From Tessaracoccus sp. MC1679 (lineage in GTDB: Bacteria > Actinomycetota > Actinomycetes > Propionibacteriales > Propionibacteriaceae): DNA of 64,000 nt. A model generated the notes under the pieces. The model was not told where the DNA came from and ran no database searches. It was given only the letters and a program-made list of their open reading frames with translations. The stretch is taken from NCBI RefSeq assembly GCF_014164775.1, contig NZ_JACJGB010000007.1, forward strand, positions 1-64,000, written 5' to 3'. This document shows positions 1 to 8,391 of this stretch, piece after piece; within the stretch, counting starts at the first letter, position 1; the number at the start of each line of letters is the position of its first letter. The position numbers were made by a program, and so were the translations under genes.

Positions 1-251
1 CGCGCTGCGGATCACCCGCCAGACCCTCGCCCACCCGGGCGCTTTCCCCCCCTGACCAGCACGCCCGCAACAGTCCCGGCTGGCTCGCATTCCTGAGGCG
101 ACTACTCGCCCGGCTCAACCCGGCCCGGCGACGACGCTCAGCACCCCGCGTCATCAAACGCAAATACGTCAAGTGGCACGTCAAACGCGCCCACCACGCC
201 ACCTGGCCGCAACCCGAGCAGATACCAACCTATACAGTCACACCACACTAA
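1..251 (+). pseudogene. IS4-family transposase, C-terminal fragment with a frameshift in a C run
   Basis: Only the C-terminal part is in the window. From base 53 to the TAA at 249-251 the frame reads as a basic tail (RVIKRKYVKWHVKRAHH, then TWPQP), characteristic of the end of actinobacterial IS4-family transposases. Before base 46 the family-like reading (ALRITRQTLAHPGAFPP) is in a different frame and stops at TGA 53-55. The two frames join exactly at a run of seven C (46-52). Removing one C would restore AFPPDQ and a continuous protein. This is therefore an inactive copy, a slippage site used for expression, or a sequencing error in a homopolymer; the sequence alone cannot decide. Confidence 0.7.
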
Positions 252-265
252 CTGAACGGTATTGG
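1..265 (+). mobile_element. Right end of an IS4-family insertion sequence (left part outside window)
   Basis: The first 251 bases encode the C-terminus of a DDE transposase. The 15 or so bases after its stop codon, ending in GAACGGTATTG near 264, have the look of an IS4-family terminal inverted repeat. Immediately beyond them the sequence becomes the coding sequence of a VTC-domain protein on the opposite strand, so the element ends at about 264/265 and is inserted inside that gene. The other end and any target duplication lie outside the window. Confidence 0.65.
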
Positions 266-750
266 GTGTAGGTGACGTCCAGGACGGGCTCCAGTTCCTC
301 GTCGAGCCGGATCCGGTCCCCCCCGAGGGCCTCGGCGACGAACTCGCGGGCGCCTCCGTCGAGGTGGCGGATCGGCTGCTCCCACGCCACCCGGCGCTTG
401 ACCGTGCAGCCGCCGCGGCGGGTCTTGACCTCGAGGAACTGCTGGTCCGTGTCCACATATCGGCGGGTGCGCACCTTGAAGCGGTGACGGCGCCTGTGGG
501 CCGTGCCGAGGAAGCAGTCGAGACCCGCGGTGTCGAAGTAGGTGGAGAGGTAGCCGAATCGACGGCGCCCGTCGATCTCGAGGACCCGGGCCTCACGCGG
601 GAGACCGAGGACGAACGCGTCGGCCTCGGCTGAGGTGAGCACGTACTTGCGGTCCACCCGGGTGAGCAGGGCAGCGGTCCGGTTGAGCTCGTCGAGGGAG
701 ACCGGTTCGCGGGCGGCGAGGCCGCGGAGCGGGAGTGTCGCGGCGGTCAT
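238..750 (-). pseudogene. VTC domain (polyphosphate polymerase-like) protein truncated by an IS
   Basis: Starts at ATG 750 and overlaps the end of the upstream DUF4956 gene, so the pair is translationally coupled. The protein has the start of a VTC/polyphosphate-polymerase-like tunnel domain: LLTRVDRKYVL near residues 29-39, RFGYLSTYFDT near 64-74, RHRFKVRTRRYVD near 88-100 and FLEVKTRRG near 105-113, with the alternating basic and acidic residues expected of the triphosphate tunnel. The domain is normally about 220-250 residues. Here family similarity stops at EPVLDVTY (about residue 162) and the last residues come from the terminus of the inserted element. The final strands of the tunnel are missing, so the product is probably non-functional. 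DUF4956 and VTC genes commonly neighbour each other in bacteria. Confidence 0.75.
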
Positions 751-1331
751 CGTGCGTCCGCCCAGGCGACGCGGCGCGTGACGGACGGGGTGGTGGAGCG
801 GTAGCGGACGTCGACGGTGGTGGTGTCGTTGACCAGGTCCAGCCGCTGGACGCTGAGGTGCTTGACGGTGCCGCCGAGGCGGTCCTGCAGGTAGCCGATC
901 AGCGTCGCCTCGTCGGTGATGGCGCGGTCCACCACCACCACCTCACGCTTGTGGCCGCGCAGCAGCATCCCGTGGTCCGCGACGAACATGCCGGCGAGGA
1001 CCACCGCCATCAGGCTGAGCGCCATCACGGGCTCGGCGCCGAGTCCGCTGAGCAGGCCGAGCGCCAGGGCGCTGAAGTAGTAGGCGATCTCGTGCTGGGC
1101 CAGCTCGTCGGAGCGGAGCCGGATGATCGACAGCACGCCGAAGAGCCCGAGGCCCAGGCCGGCGCCCACCGCGGTGGAGAGCAGGACGGAGCTGACCGCC
1201 ATGATGCCGATGTTGACGCCGAGGTAGGCCACGACGAGGTCGCGGCGGCCATGGCGGGGGAAGTACAGGCCGAGCGTCAGGATCAGGATGCCGACGATGT
1301 TGGCGAGGTACAGGATGGCGGTGGTGGACAC
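747..1331 (-). CDS. DUF4956 multi-pass membrane protein
   Basis: About 194 residues from the GTG at 1331, chosen because AGGAGAA lies five bases upstream; upstream in-frame codons have no such site. Four hydrophobic segments follow (roughly residues 5-22, 30-48, 52-70 and 85-120), then a soluble C-terminal part with a conserved-looking RLRSDELAQHEIAYYFSALALG stretch in the membrane core. It matches the DUF4956 family, which is usually paired with a VTC-domain polymerase or CotH-like proteins and is thought to work with them at the membrane. Its partner VTC gene overlaps its 3' end by four bases but is broken by an insertion sequence, so this gene may be an orphan now. The biochemical role of DUF4956 is not established. 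Confidence 0.8.
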   Translation of the reverse strand: MSTTAILYLANIVGILILTLGLYFPRHGRRDLVVAYLGVNIGIMAVSSVLLSTAVGAGLGLGLFGVLSIIRLRSDELAQHEIAYYFSALALGLLSGLGAEPVMALSLMAVVLAGMFVADHGMLLRGHKREVVVVDRAITDEATLIGYLQDRLGGTVKHLSVQRLDLVNDTTTVDVRYRSTTPSVTRRVAWADAR

Positions 1332-1436
1332 AGGGGTTCTCCTCGGTGGCGGTTTCGGTGATGTACCTATTCGGCCAGCCAAGACTGTGGGGTTACTGTG
1401 GGCGCCCTGCCCCGCCGCTATGAGTCCGCTCAGCCG

Positions 1437-2807
1437 TCAGAGCGGGAGGCCCCGGGAACGGAAAAGGTTCGAGGGGTCGTAGAGGCTCTTGACCGACGCC
1501 AGCCGTTCGAAGTTCTCCCCGTGTGCACGCCTGACCGCCGACGGGTCGGTGAGGTCGTCGAAGTTGAGGTAGGAGCCCGCGCTCGAGAAGGGCTGCAGGG
1601 CCGACGTCGCGTCGCGCGCCCAGCCGATGTTGGCTCGGTCGTCGGCGGGGTCGTCCCAGTTGGATTCCAGCCCGATCATGTACGGCGAGGTCCGGTTGGC
1701 GATCGGCGTGCCGTCGGCGGGAACCACCGCGATGGCGCCGCCGTTGATCCAGATGTCCAGCGAGGTCAGGGGCGAGGGCCGCCGGGCAGCCAGGTCGAGG
1801 ATCACCTCAGAGGCGTCAGGGGTGAGATCCACCAGGTGCGACGAGCGCCAGTAGTAGCGCCGGCCGCGCGGATAGTCCTCGTCGAAGAACTTCTGCGCCT
1901 CCACCCAGGGCACGACGCCGCTCATGTCGGTGAGGACGGTGCCGAGGTCGCGCAGCGGTGCGCAGACGCGCTCCCCTTCGTCGACGTCCCCGATGTAGGG
2001 GCCGGCGATCCCGACGAACGGCTGTCCCCACAGCTCGCGGGGGAACGGTTCCGCCTCCGGGAAACTCCAACACACAGCGATGGAGCCGAACTCGTCCGGT
2101 GCGGACCCCACGAACTCGCGCAGGTTGGCCAGCACCTTCTTCCCCTCGCTCAGCGGGTAGGTCAGGAACGGCAGGTACACGTCAGGGCCGACGGGGTGCG
2201 CCTCGTACTCGAGGGCCGTCACCACGCCGAGGTCCCACCCGCCGCCGCAGAGGGCCCAGTACAACTCCGAGTGCTCCTCGATGGACGCGTGGACCAGGCG
2301 ACCGTCGGCCGTCACGACGTCGGCGCCGGTCACGTTGTCGCAGCTCAGGCCGTGCTTGCGGCGCATCCAGCCGTAGCCGCCACCCAACGTCAGCCCCGCG
2401 ACCCCTGTCTCGGACACCACGCCCAGCGGCACCGCCAGCCCGTGCTCCTGGGTGGCCGCGTCGACGTCGCCGATCTGCGCCCCGCCCTCGGCGCGCACCA
2501 ACCGCTGGACGGGGTCCACCCTCACGGCCCGCATCCGCCCCAGATCGATCACCAGGCCGCCGTCGATGACTGAGGAGCCGGCCACGTGGTGGCCTCCGCT
2601 GCGCACGGAGATCCCCAGGTCGTGAGACCTGGCGAACCTGACCGCCTCGACGACGTCGTCCGTCCCTTGGCAGCTCACGATGGCCGCGGGCCTCTTGTCG
2701 ATGGTGCCGTTCCACACGCGGCGTGCGGTGTCATACTGGTCGTCCGCGGCTGAGAGCACCGAGCCGTGGACGCCGGCCGCGAGCTGAAGGAGAGCGTCCC
2801 TGTCCAT
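1437..2807 (-). CDS. FAD-linked oxidoreductase with BBE domain
   Basis: A 456-residue berberine-bridge-enzyme-like flavoprotein. The N-terminal FAD-binding (PCMH) half contains RSGGHHVAGSSV near residues 69-80, where the histidine after GG (about 73) is the usual site of covalent 8-alpha FAD attachment. GVAGLTLGGGYGWMRRKHGLSCDN follows further on as the second flavin-contact segment; the cysteine used for bicovalent linkage in some relatives is not obvious. The C-terminus ends with the BBE domain (NFERLASVKSLYDPSNLFR), which closes the substrate pocket. Members oxidise sugars, alkaloids or antibiotics; the substrate here cannot be told. No signal peptide is seen from the chosen ATG (2807); a start 24 codons earlier is possible. 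It lies just downstream of the LAL-type regulator on the same strand, 110 bases away, so it may be a target of that regulator. Confidence 0.85.
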   Translation of the reverse strand: MDRDALLQLAAGVHGSVLSAADDQYDTARRVWNGTIDKRPAAIVSCQGTDDVVEAVRFARSHDLGISVRSGGHHVAGSSVIDGGLVIDLGRMRAVRVDPVQRLVRAEGGAQIGDVDAATQEHGLAVPLGVVSETGVAGLTLGGGYGWMRRKHGLSCDNVTGADVVTADGRLVHASIEEHSELYWALCGGGWDLGVVTALEYEAHPVGPDVYLPFLTYPLSEGKKVLANLREFVGSAPDEFGSIAVCWSFPEAEPFPRELWGQPFVGIAGPYIGDVDEGERVCAPLRDLGTVLTDMSGVVPWVEAQKFFDEDYPRGRRYYWRSSHLVDLTPDASEVILDLAARRPSPLTSLDIWINGGAIAVVPADGTPIANRTSPYMIGLESNWDDPADDRANIGWARDATSALQPFSSAGSYLNFDDLTDPSAVRRAHGENFERLASVKSLYDPSNLFRSRGLPL

Positions 2808-2917
2808 CTCCGGAGTGTGCCTGCTCGCCCGCCGAAATCCGACGCTGACGAGGGCGATCACTGGCGGCGCGCGCCTCACCAGCGACGACGCTGCGGCGTT
2901 CGGCTCGCCGCACCCCT

Positions 2918-5857
2918 TTATGGGCGGTCCCGGCCGGTCTCGGCCCCTTGGAGTCTGGCCGCGATGACGGCGGCCTCAGTGCGCGAGCCGACGCCGAGCT
3001 TGCGCAGGATGGCGGACACGTGGACGCTGGCAGTCTTGTCGCTGATGAACAGGTGCTTCCCGATCTCGCGGTTGGTGAGGCCCTCAGCCACCAGGTGGAG
3101 GACCTGCCGCTCGCGGTCCGTGAGATGCGCAGGGGCTTGGGTGGAGTGGGGCACCGCCGCCAACAGATGCGCCCGGCTTCTCAGCTCGGTGACCTTCCGC
3201 AGGGTCAGCAGGTCATGGATCCGCCCCGACAGGTGCGCCGCCTGGTCCAGCGTCTCCTCGGCCGCAAGCCGGTCTCCCGACATGATCTGTACCTCACCGA
3301 GCCGGAAGAGGGCATCCGAGTGGCACTGGATCGGGACCCGTCCCCGCTCCGCGGCGGCCACGGCCTCGTGCCAGGCGCCGACGTCGGTGCCCGCGCCGTC
3401 GGCGCCCCCCAGCCGGGCCTCCACGAGGGCGCGCCAGTCGGCCACCACCTCCCACAGGGCGAGGCTGTCGAGGGTGGAGCGGAGCCGCTGCTCGGCGGCG
3501 GCGAAGGGATAACCCTCGCCGGAAAGGATGCCGTCGGCATGGGAGCTCCGCAGAGCGGCCACCACCTCCGCGCCGAGCACCGTGAGCCTCAGGGCAGCGC
3601 GGCTCGCCACCGACTGATGGCCGTCCCACAGGCGCTCGACCTGCTCCCACGCGGCCGGCAGATCGTCGACGGCGAGCGCAACCGCACCGACCGCCCGCGC
3701 AACCGTCAGCCTTCCGGTTGCGCTCCGGCGGGCGCCGTCGATCGCCTGGGCGTGCTGCCGCATCAGGTCCCGGGCCTGGCCGGCCCGGTCCCGGAGGCGC
3801 AGGATGTCCATCTGGGCCAACCTGCAGTAGCCGCCGGCGAAGGTCCACGGCCCCAACCCGATCAGTTCCTGCCCCATCCGCTCGGCGGCGGGCAGGTCCC
3901 CCAGATCGAGGTGGACGTTCATCACGTGCAGCGAGATGGCGCTCCCCCAGCTGCGCTGCCGCCACGTCTCGCGCGCCAACGTCAACGCGGCAAGGCCTTC
4001 CTCGAGCGCTTCACGATGCCGTCCGACGAGGCGCAGCAGGTCCAGCCGCAGGCCGGAGGCGCGCAGGAAGGCATCGGGGTCCGCGTTCATGGCCTGTACC
4101 TCGGCCAGGCCCTCGAGGGCGCCGTCGACATCGCCGGAGTATCCGCGGATCGAGGAGATCGAGGTGAGTGCGCGTGCGAACTCGGCCCGAGCCTTCCCCT
4201 TGACGCGGTCTGATGCGTCACCCTCCATCAGCACTCTCGCACCCTCCAGCGCCTCCTGGAGCCTGCCCCATCCGACCTCCGGGTCGCCGTAGAAGGCCTG
4301 GGCGATCCCGAGCCCACAGGTCACCCGGACGCGCGCCAACCGGTCCAGGTCGTCGCCGTCCGGCGGCAGCTCCGCGTACGCGGCCTCGGCCAGCTCGCAG
4401 ATCCCGGGCTGCCCCAGTCCTTGGGCGAAGATCGTCTGCTCGTGCAGGAGCAGCGCGCGACTGCGGTGATCGTCGGCCGCGCACCGCGCCAGCTCACGCT
4501 GCAGAAGCGCCAGCGACCGCGGGTCCGCGGTCTCCATGAACAGGGCCGCAACGTCCAGGACGAAGTCGGTGCGGGTGCAACCCGCGACCGTCGGCGCGTC
4601 GGGCACCGCGGACCACAGCTCCAGCGCCTGCTCGCCGAACGAGGCCGCGCTCACCAGCGCCCCCGTCGCCCTGGCCTCGCGGGTGGCCCGGAGCAGGGCC
4701 TGGAAGGCGCGCGGCCAGTTGCGGACCTTGGTCCAGTGGTGGGCGACCTGGGCGGCGCTCCCGGCCTCGCCGGCCTGCTCCAACTCCTCCGCGTACCGGG
4801 CGTGGAAGCGTGCGCTCTCCCCCGGCAAGAGTTCGCCCTCGATCGCCTCGTGGCTGAGCGCGTGGCGGAAGGCGTAGCTGGTGTCCCGCGCGGAGAGGAT
4901 GTGCGCCTCAACCGCCTCCCGCAGCGCGGCCTCCAACTCAGACGGGTCGCCGTCATGGACTGCCTCGACGAGGTCGTGCGGCACGGACACCCCGCCTGCC
5001 GCCAGCATCCGCAACACGGCCTGGGTGGGCCGGCCGACCCCGTGGTAGCGGGCGAGCACCACATCGCGCAGGGACTCCGGGAGGGCGTGGCCGTCGAGGG
5101 CGACGAGCTCCTCCACCAGGAACGGGACGCCGTCGCTTCTTCGCGACAGGCTGGCAACATCGACGCCGTGGTCCGGGCCGCGGAGGTGGGCCACCTGCGC
5201 CTCAATTTCCTCCCGGGAGAGCCGTCGGAGGTCGATGCGGAACACGTGCCGCATCCGCTCCAGCTCAACCAGGAACGGCCGCAGCGGATCGGTCCTGCCC
5301 ACCTCGTCGGTCCGGTAGCTGAGGGCGAGCATGAGGCGGCCGCCCCGGAATCGCCCCATCACGGCGCGCAGCAGGTCGAGGGTCGCGGCGTCGGCCCACT
5401 GCAGGTCCTCAAGCACCACCAGGACCGGGGTGATCCTGGACAGGCCGACGAGGAGGTCGCGGACGGCCTCGTGGAGCTGCTCGCGGTCTGCGCGCTCTGT
5501 TTCGCCGCCGTCCAATTCCGGGACGAGGGCGGCCAGTGTGGCGAGACGGACGGGCCCCGCCACCGCGCTGACAGTGTCGGCACCGAAGGCCGCGACCAGG
5601 TCCCGCAGCGCCTCGCGCACGGGCTCGAACGGGGTGGCGAACCGGCCCATGCCCACGCAGTGCCCCACCGCGACGGCAATGTCGGACCCCAAGCCGGCGG
5701 CGAAATCACGCAGCAGCCTGGTCTTCCCGATGCCTGCCTCACCGGCGATGATCACGCCCCTCGGCACGTTGCCGAGTGAGGCGCGGAACAGGTCGCGCAG
5801 ATGAGCCAGCTCCCAGTCCCTGCCGACGATGACAGGGCTGACCGTGGCGTCAGTCAT
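2918..5857 (-). CDS. LAL-type LuxR family transcriptional regulator with AAA ATPase domain
   Basis: A 979-residue regulator of the large ATP-binding LuxR (LAL) class. The N-terminal AAA domain has Walker A GEAGIGKT at residues 39-46 and Walker B VLVVLEDLQWAD at about 145-156. A long alpha-helical TPR-like middle (about 330-880) is rich in LEEAL/AAER motifs. The C-terminal LuxR helix-turn-helix begins LTDRERQVLHLVAEGLTNREI at about 912. Such proteins bind an inducer through the TPR region, oligomerise with ATP and activate nearby catabolic or secondary-metabolic genes. Start ATG 5857 fits the domain start. The nearest same-strand gene is the FAD oxidoreductase downstream; the target is inferred only from position. 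Confidence 0.9.
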   Translation of the reverse strand: MTDATVSPVIVGRDWELAHLRDLFRASLGNVPRGVIIAGEAGIGKTRLLRDFAAGLGSDIAVAVGHCVGMGRFATPFEPVREALRDLVAAFGADTVSAVAGPVRLATLAALVPELDGGETERADREQLHEAVRDLLVGLSRITPVLVVLEDLQWADAATLDLLRAVMGRFRGGRLMLALSYRTDEVGRTDPLRPFLVELERMRHVFRIDLRRLSREEIEAQVAHLRGPDHGVDVASLSRRSDGVPFLVEELVALDGHALPESLRDVVLARYHGVGRPTQAVLRMLAAGGVSVPHDLVEAVHDGDPSELEAALREAVEAHILSARDTSYAFRHALSHEAIEGELLPGESARFHARYAEELEQAGEAGSAAQVAHHWTKVRNWPRAFQALLRATREARATGALVSAASFGEQALELWSAVPDAPTVAGCTRTDFVLDVAALFMETADPRSLALLQRELARCAADDHRSRALLLHEQTIFAQGLGQPGICELAEAAYAELPPDGDDLDRLARVRVTCGLGIAQAFYGDPEVGWGRLQEALEGARVLMEGDASDRVKGKARAEFARALTSISSIRGYSGDVDGALEGLAEVQAMNADPDAFLRASGLRLDLLRLVGRHREALEEGLAALTLARETWRQRSWGSAISLHVMNVHLDLGDLPAAERMGQELIGLGPWTFAGGYCRLAQMDILRLRDRAGQARDLMRQHAQAIDGARRSATGRLTVARAVGAVALAVDDLPAAWEQVERLWDGHQSVASRAALRLTVLGAEVVAALRSSHADGILSGEGYPFAAAEQRLRSTLDSLALWEVVADWRALVEARLGGADGAGTDVGAWHEAVAAAERGRVPIQCHSDALFRLGEVQIMSGDRLAAEETLDQAAHLSGRIHDLLTLRKVTELRSRAHLLAAVPHSTQAPAHLTDRERQVLHLVAEGLTNREIGKHLFISDKTASVHVSAILRKLGVGSRTEAAVIAARLQGAETGRDRP

Positions 5858-5922
5858 TCCTCATGGTGACATACGGACCGACCGCCACCAAGGGTCAGGA
5901 AAGCGGGGCCACTGACGGGTCC

Positions 5923-6132
5923 TCAGGCACCCAGTGGCGCATGACGCCTGGGGATGTGGAAACCCTTGAGCAGATCGGACAGGCCCTCCCAGAGGGACCA
6001 GTGATGGTTCGGGTCGCTGGGCGTCAGTCCGCCGCGTTCGGCGATGATCCGACGACGTTCAGCGTCCAAGGCGACGTCTGCGGCGCGGTCGCGGTAGACC
6101 GACGACGCGAGGTTGATCTCGAGCTGTGACAT
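5923..6132 (-). CDS. Small hypothetical protein (69 aa)
   Basis: Start ATG 6132 is preceded by GGAGAGG at a good distance, which argues that this is a real gene rather than chance. The product is charged and mostly helical (ASSVYRDRAADVALDAERRR), with no membrane segment or signal peptide. It ends in a short basic tail. I recognise the general style of small actinobacterial proteins that start near SQLEINLAS, but no function. It is divergent from the TspO-like gene and upstream of, but separate from, the LAL regulator on the same strand (65 bases between them). Confidence 0.55.
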   Translation of the reverse strand: MSQLEINLASSVYRDRAADVALDAERRRIIAERGGLTPSDPNHHWSLWEGLSDLLKGFHIPRRHAPLGA

Positions 6133-6295
6133 GGCTGCCTCTCCTCTGGCTCTCCCCCATGGGGCCATGGGTCAACCCTCCGCTCTAAGGGGGGTGGCCG
6201 GCATCGGGCAGGTGCCTTAGTTCCGCTGCTTGGGCGGCCCGATCCTGCGGCCTGAGGCATCCGGAGTCGACGGGGGCTGGCGCCGTGACCAATGT

Positions 6296-6314
6296 TTGTA
6301 TAAGCTTTGTTCAA
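6296..6314. promoter_or_regulatory. Imperfect AT-rich palindrome upstream of the TspO-like gene
   Basis: TTGTATAAGCTTTGTTCAA is an imperfect inverted repeat 26 bases before the start codon of the TspO-like gene. It stands out as an AT-rich island in very GC-rich DNA and includes TATAAG, a plausible -10 element. It could be the promoter itself or a regulator site overlapping it; no regulator gene is adjacent, so the binding protein is unknown. Confidence 0.4.
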
Positions 6315-6340
6315 CGTTAGTCTCTGAGGAAGGGCGAACC

Positions 6341-7165
6341 ATGCTCCGCAACGATCGAATCCGGCAAGTCGTCATCACCGCCAGCGCGGTCTTCATGATC
6401 ATCGGAACCCTCTTCGGCATCGGGGTGATCGGCACCCGCGTCGAGGAGGCCGCCGGCGGCAGCCTGTCCGCCACCGCGACACTCGTCGCCCCCGCGGTCA
6501 ACGCGTTCTCGATCTGGTCGGTCATCTACGCCGGACTCATCGCCTACGTGGTCTGGCAGTGGCTGCCGGCCAACACCACCAGCGCCCGCGCCCGCTCCAT
6601 CGGCTGGCTGGCCGCGGCGTCGATGGTGCTCAACGCCTCCTGGCTCCTGGTCACGCAGGTGGGCTGGCTGTGGGCGAGTGTCGCGGTGATCGTCGCCCTC
6701 GCGCTGGTGCTCGGCGAGCTGGTCCGACGGCTGACCGCGCTCCCCGCCGACGCCGACCGCCCCGCCACGACGTGGGCCGAGCGCTTCATCGTCGACGGCA
6801 CCTTCGGGCTGTACCTCGGCTGGGTGTCGGTGGCCACCGTCGCCAACATCACCGCGACCCTCGTAGATTCCGGCGTCAACCCGGCGGCTCCCGTCTCGGA
6901 GTACCTGGCTGTCGCGGTGCTGGCGGTGGCCGCTGCGCTGGGCGTCATACTTGCGAAGGCGTTCGGCGGCCGGTTCGGCGTGGCCGCCGCCATGGCCTGG
7001 GGCCTGGGCTGGATCGCTGTGGGACGCCTCACCGACGCGCCGGCGTCCACGCTCACCGGGGTGGCGGCTGCGGTCGCGGCGGCGGTGATTGTCGCGGCGG
7101 CGGTGGCCGTCCGGCTGCGCACGTCGTCGCCCGTCAGGTCCCGGGCGGCGCACGCGACCGCCTGA
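6341..7165 (+). CDS. TspO/MBR-like tryptophan-rich integral membrane protein
   Basis: A 274-residue membrane protein. ATG 6341 is preceded by AGGAAGGG. Eight or so hydrophobic helices can be seen, including FSIWSVIYAGLIAYVVWQW (about residues 56-74), NASWLLVTQVGWLWASVAV (about 97-115) and FGLYLGWVSVATVANITATL (about 160-179). The W-rich FSIWSVIY and NASWLL motifs place it near the tryptophan-rich sensory protein family, which binds porphyrins or other tetrapyrroles in five-helix dimers, though this version is longer. The two alanine-rich C-terminal helices are outside the canonical fold. A small AT-rich palindrome precedes the gene. Ligand and role are unknown. Confidence 0.7.
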   Translation: MLRNDRIRQVVITASAVFMIIGTLFGIGVIGTRVEEAAGGSLSATATLVAPAVNAFSIWSVIYAGLIAYVVWQWLPANTTSARARSIGWLAAASMVLNASWLLVTQVGWLWASVAVIVALALVLGELVRRLTALPADADRPATTWAERFIVDGTFGLYLGWVSVATVANITATLVDSGVNPAAPVSEYLAVAVLAVAAALGVILAKAFGGRFGVAAAMAWGLGWIAVGRLTDAPASTLTGVAAAVAAAVIVAAAVAVRLRTSSPVRSRAAHATA

Positions 7166-7216
7166 CCCGACCACGTCGGCTGTGGCGCGGGAGCAAAGCG
7201 ACGAGCCCGCACCGCG

Positions 7217-7324
7217 GGCTGAGGTGCGAGGAGCGCAGCGACGAGCCTCGAAGCCTAAGAAACGCACGTTGTCAGCTCACGTTTCATAGGCTTCGAGGCC
7301 GCTTCGCGGCACCTCAGCCAGCGG
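7217..7324. repeat. Long palindromic element, family 1, copy 1
   Basis: Left arm GGCTGAGGTGCGAGGAGCG at 7217 and right arm GCGGCACCTCAGCCAGCGG ending at 7324 are imperfect inverse complements. Inside them the inner arms CCTCGAAGCCTAAGAAACG and CGTTTCATAGGCTTCGAGG are nearly perfect and flank the asymmetric centre TTGTCAGCTCA. The same element recurs at 9545, 13116, 23305, 26970 and 43524. It has no T run, so it is not a classic rho-independent terminator. The size and palindromic form recall REP-like or MITE-like elements. Confidence 0.9.
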
Positions 7325-7419
7325 GGAAAGCGCCACGCGGCACCTCAGCCAGCGGGGAAAGCGCCACGCGGCACCTCAGCCAGCGGGGACAGCGAAACGC
7401 GGCACCTCAGCCAGCGGGA
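7300..7419. repeat. Tandem repeat of the family 1 right arm (period about 31 bp)
   Basis: The right-arm sequence CGCGGCACCTCAGCCAGCGG is repeated about four times in a row, separated by short spacers of the type GGAAAGCGCCA. Units start near 7305, 7338, 7369 and 7400. The array looks like serial duplication of one arm of the palindromic element. Its last unit forms the 3' end and stop codon of the Rieske fragment on the minus strand. Confidence 0.8.
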
Positions 7420-7561
7420 GGGGCGACCGGGGGTAGATCCTTCACCGCGGGGCCCTCGAGCAGGGTCCCGTCGGCCGCGAACCTGGAGCCGTGCAGCGGG
7501 CAGTCCCACGACTTCTCCGCATCGTTCCACCGCACCACTGCGCCGATGGGCCGCTCGCCAC
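7407..7561 (-). pseudogene. C-terminal fragment of a Rieske-domain oxidoreductase
   Basis: In the minus-strand frame ending with TGA at 7407-7409 there is GAVVRWNDAEKSWDCPLHGS followed by RFAADGTLLEGPAVKDLPPV. This is the second half of a Rieske [2Fe-2S] domain (the C-P-x-H-G-S-x-F motif), as found at the C-terminus of FAD-oxidoreductase/Rieske fusion proteins. The first Cys-x-His ligand pair and everything upstream are missing; similarity ends at about 7561, where the plus strand becomes a different gene fragment. No start codon or ribosome site is present. It is a gene remnant whose last residues (PPAG, stop) come from the family 1 repeat. Confidence 0.75.
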
Positions 7562-8391
7562 ATGACGGGCTGGTCGATGCGCACGGCGAGGTGTTCGGCT
7601 ACCCCGGTCTCTTCGTCGTCGACGGCGCGGCGATGCCCGGCCCGGTGGGCCCGAATCCGGCGCTCACCATCGCCGCGAACGCGGACCGGATCGTGGAGCG
7701 GGTGCTGGAATCGGCGCCTGCAGGACGCCGGGCCGACGAGAACGACGACGACCTGCCGGGATCCGCGCCGGCCGCTCCCCTCGACGGCGACACCGTCGAG
7801 TTCACCGAGCAGATGAAAGGCTTCCTGGCGCTCGGCGAGACGGATCCCGTCGTCGGCTGGAAGCGGGCGCGGCTGGTGAATCAGCGGTTCATGTTCGAGC
7901 TGACCATCACCGTCCCCGACGTGGAACGGTTCCTCGCCGACGACCTGCACCCCGGGACCGCGTCGGGGTACATTCGCTGCGAGGAGTTGGGCGGGAAGCT
8001 TCCGGTGGAGCGGGGCTTCTTCAACCTGTTCGTCGCCACGTAGTTCGCCGCCACGCGGGAGATGCGCTACCGGCTGTGGTTCCGTGACCTCGCCGGTGCG
8101 CCGGTGACGATGTACGGCTTCAAGACCGTGCGCAACGACCCGGGGTTGGACATCTGGAGGGACACCTCCACCCTCTACATCACGCTGCTCAAGGGGCATG
8201 TACCGCCCGGCGGCGACGGGCCGGTCCTCGGCGCCGGGCTCCTCCGCATCCTGCCGCGCGACTTCGCCCGCCAGCTCACCACGTTCCGCGCGGACGGCCG
8301 GACCCCGCTGCGCTCGTTGGGCAGGTTCGGCACCCACTTCGCGCGCACCTTGACCGATACCTACGGGCCCGTTCGCAAGGAGGACCGATGA
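7562..8391 (+). pseudogene. GMC oxidoreductase (cholesterol-oxidase-like) remnant with in-frame stop
   Basis: One frame encodes the C-terminal part of a GMC flavoenzyme: YPGLFVVDGAAMPGPVGPNP then ALTIAANADRIVERVL, the conserved end of the cholesterol-oxidase-like FAD/substrate domain. An extra C-terminal region follows (EQMKGFLALGETDP; MFELTITVPDVERFLADD; LPVERGFFNLFVAT). A TAG at 8041-8043 interrupts this region; the same frame resumes with REMRYRLWFRDLAGAPVTMYGFKTV and runs to 8391. The N-terminal FAD-binding half is absent, since similarity begins abruptly at 7562 next to the inverted Rieske fragment. The frame overlaps the hydrolase start by four bases, showing that the two were once an operon. 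In related organisms this oxidase is followed by such a hydrolase. Non-functional as it stands. Confidence 0.8.

Noticed and set aside
6559-8043. A 494-residue plus-strand protein covering the TspO-like gene end and the GMC remnant
   Set aside because: The first two thirds are an Arg/Gly-rich shadow frame of the TspO-like gene and of the repeat; only the part after 7562 has protein family similarity.
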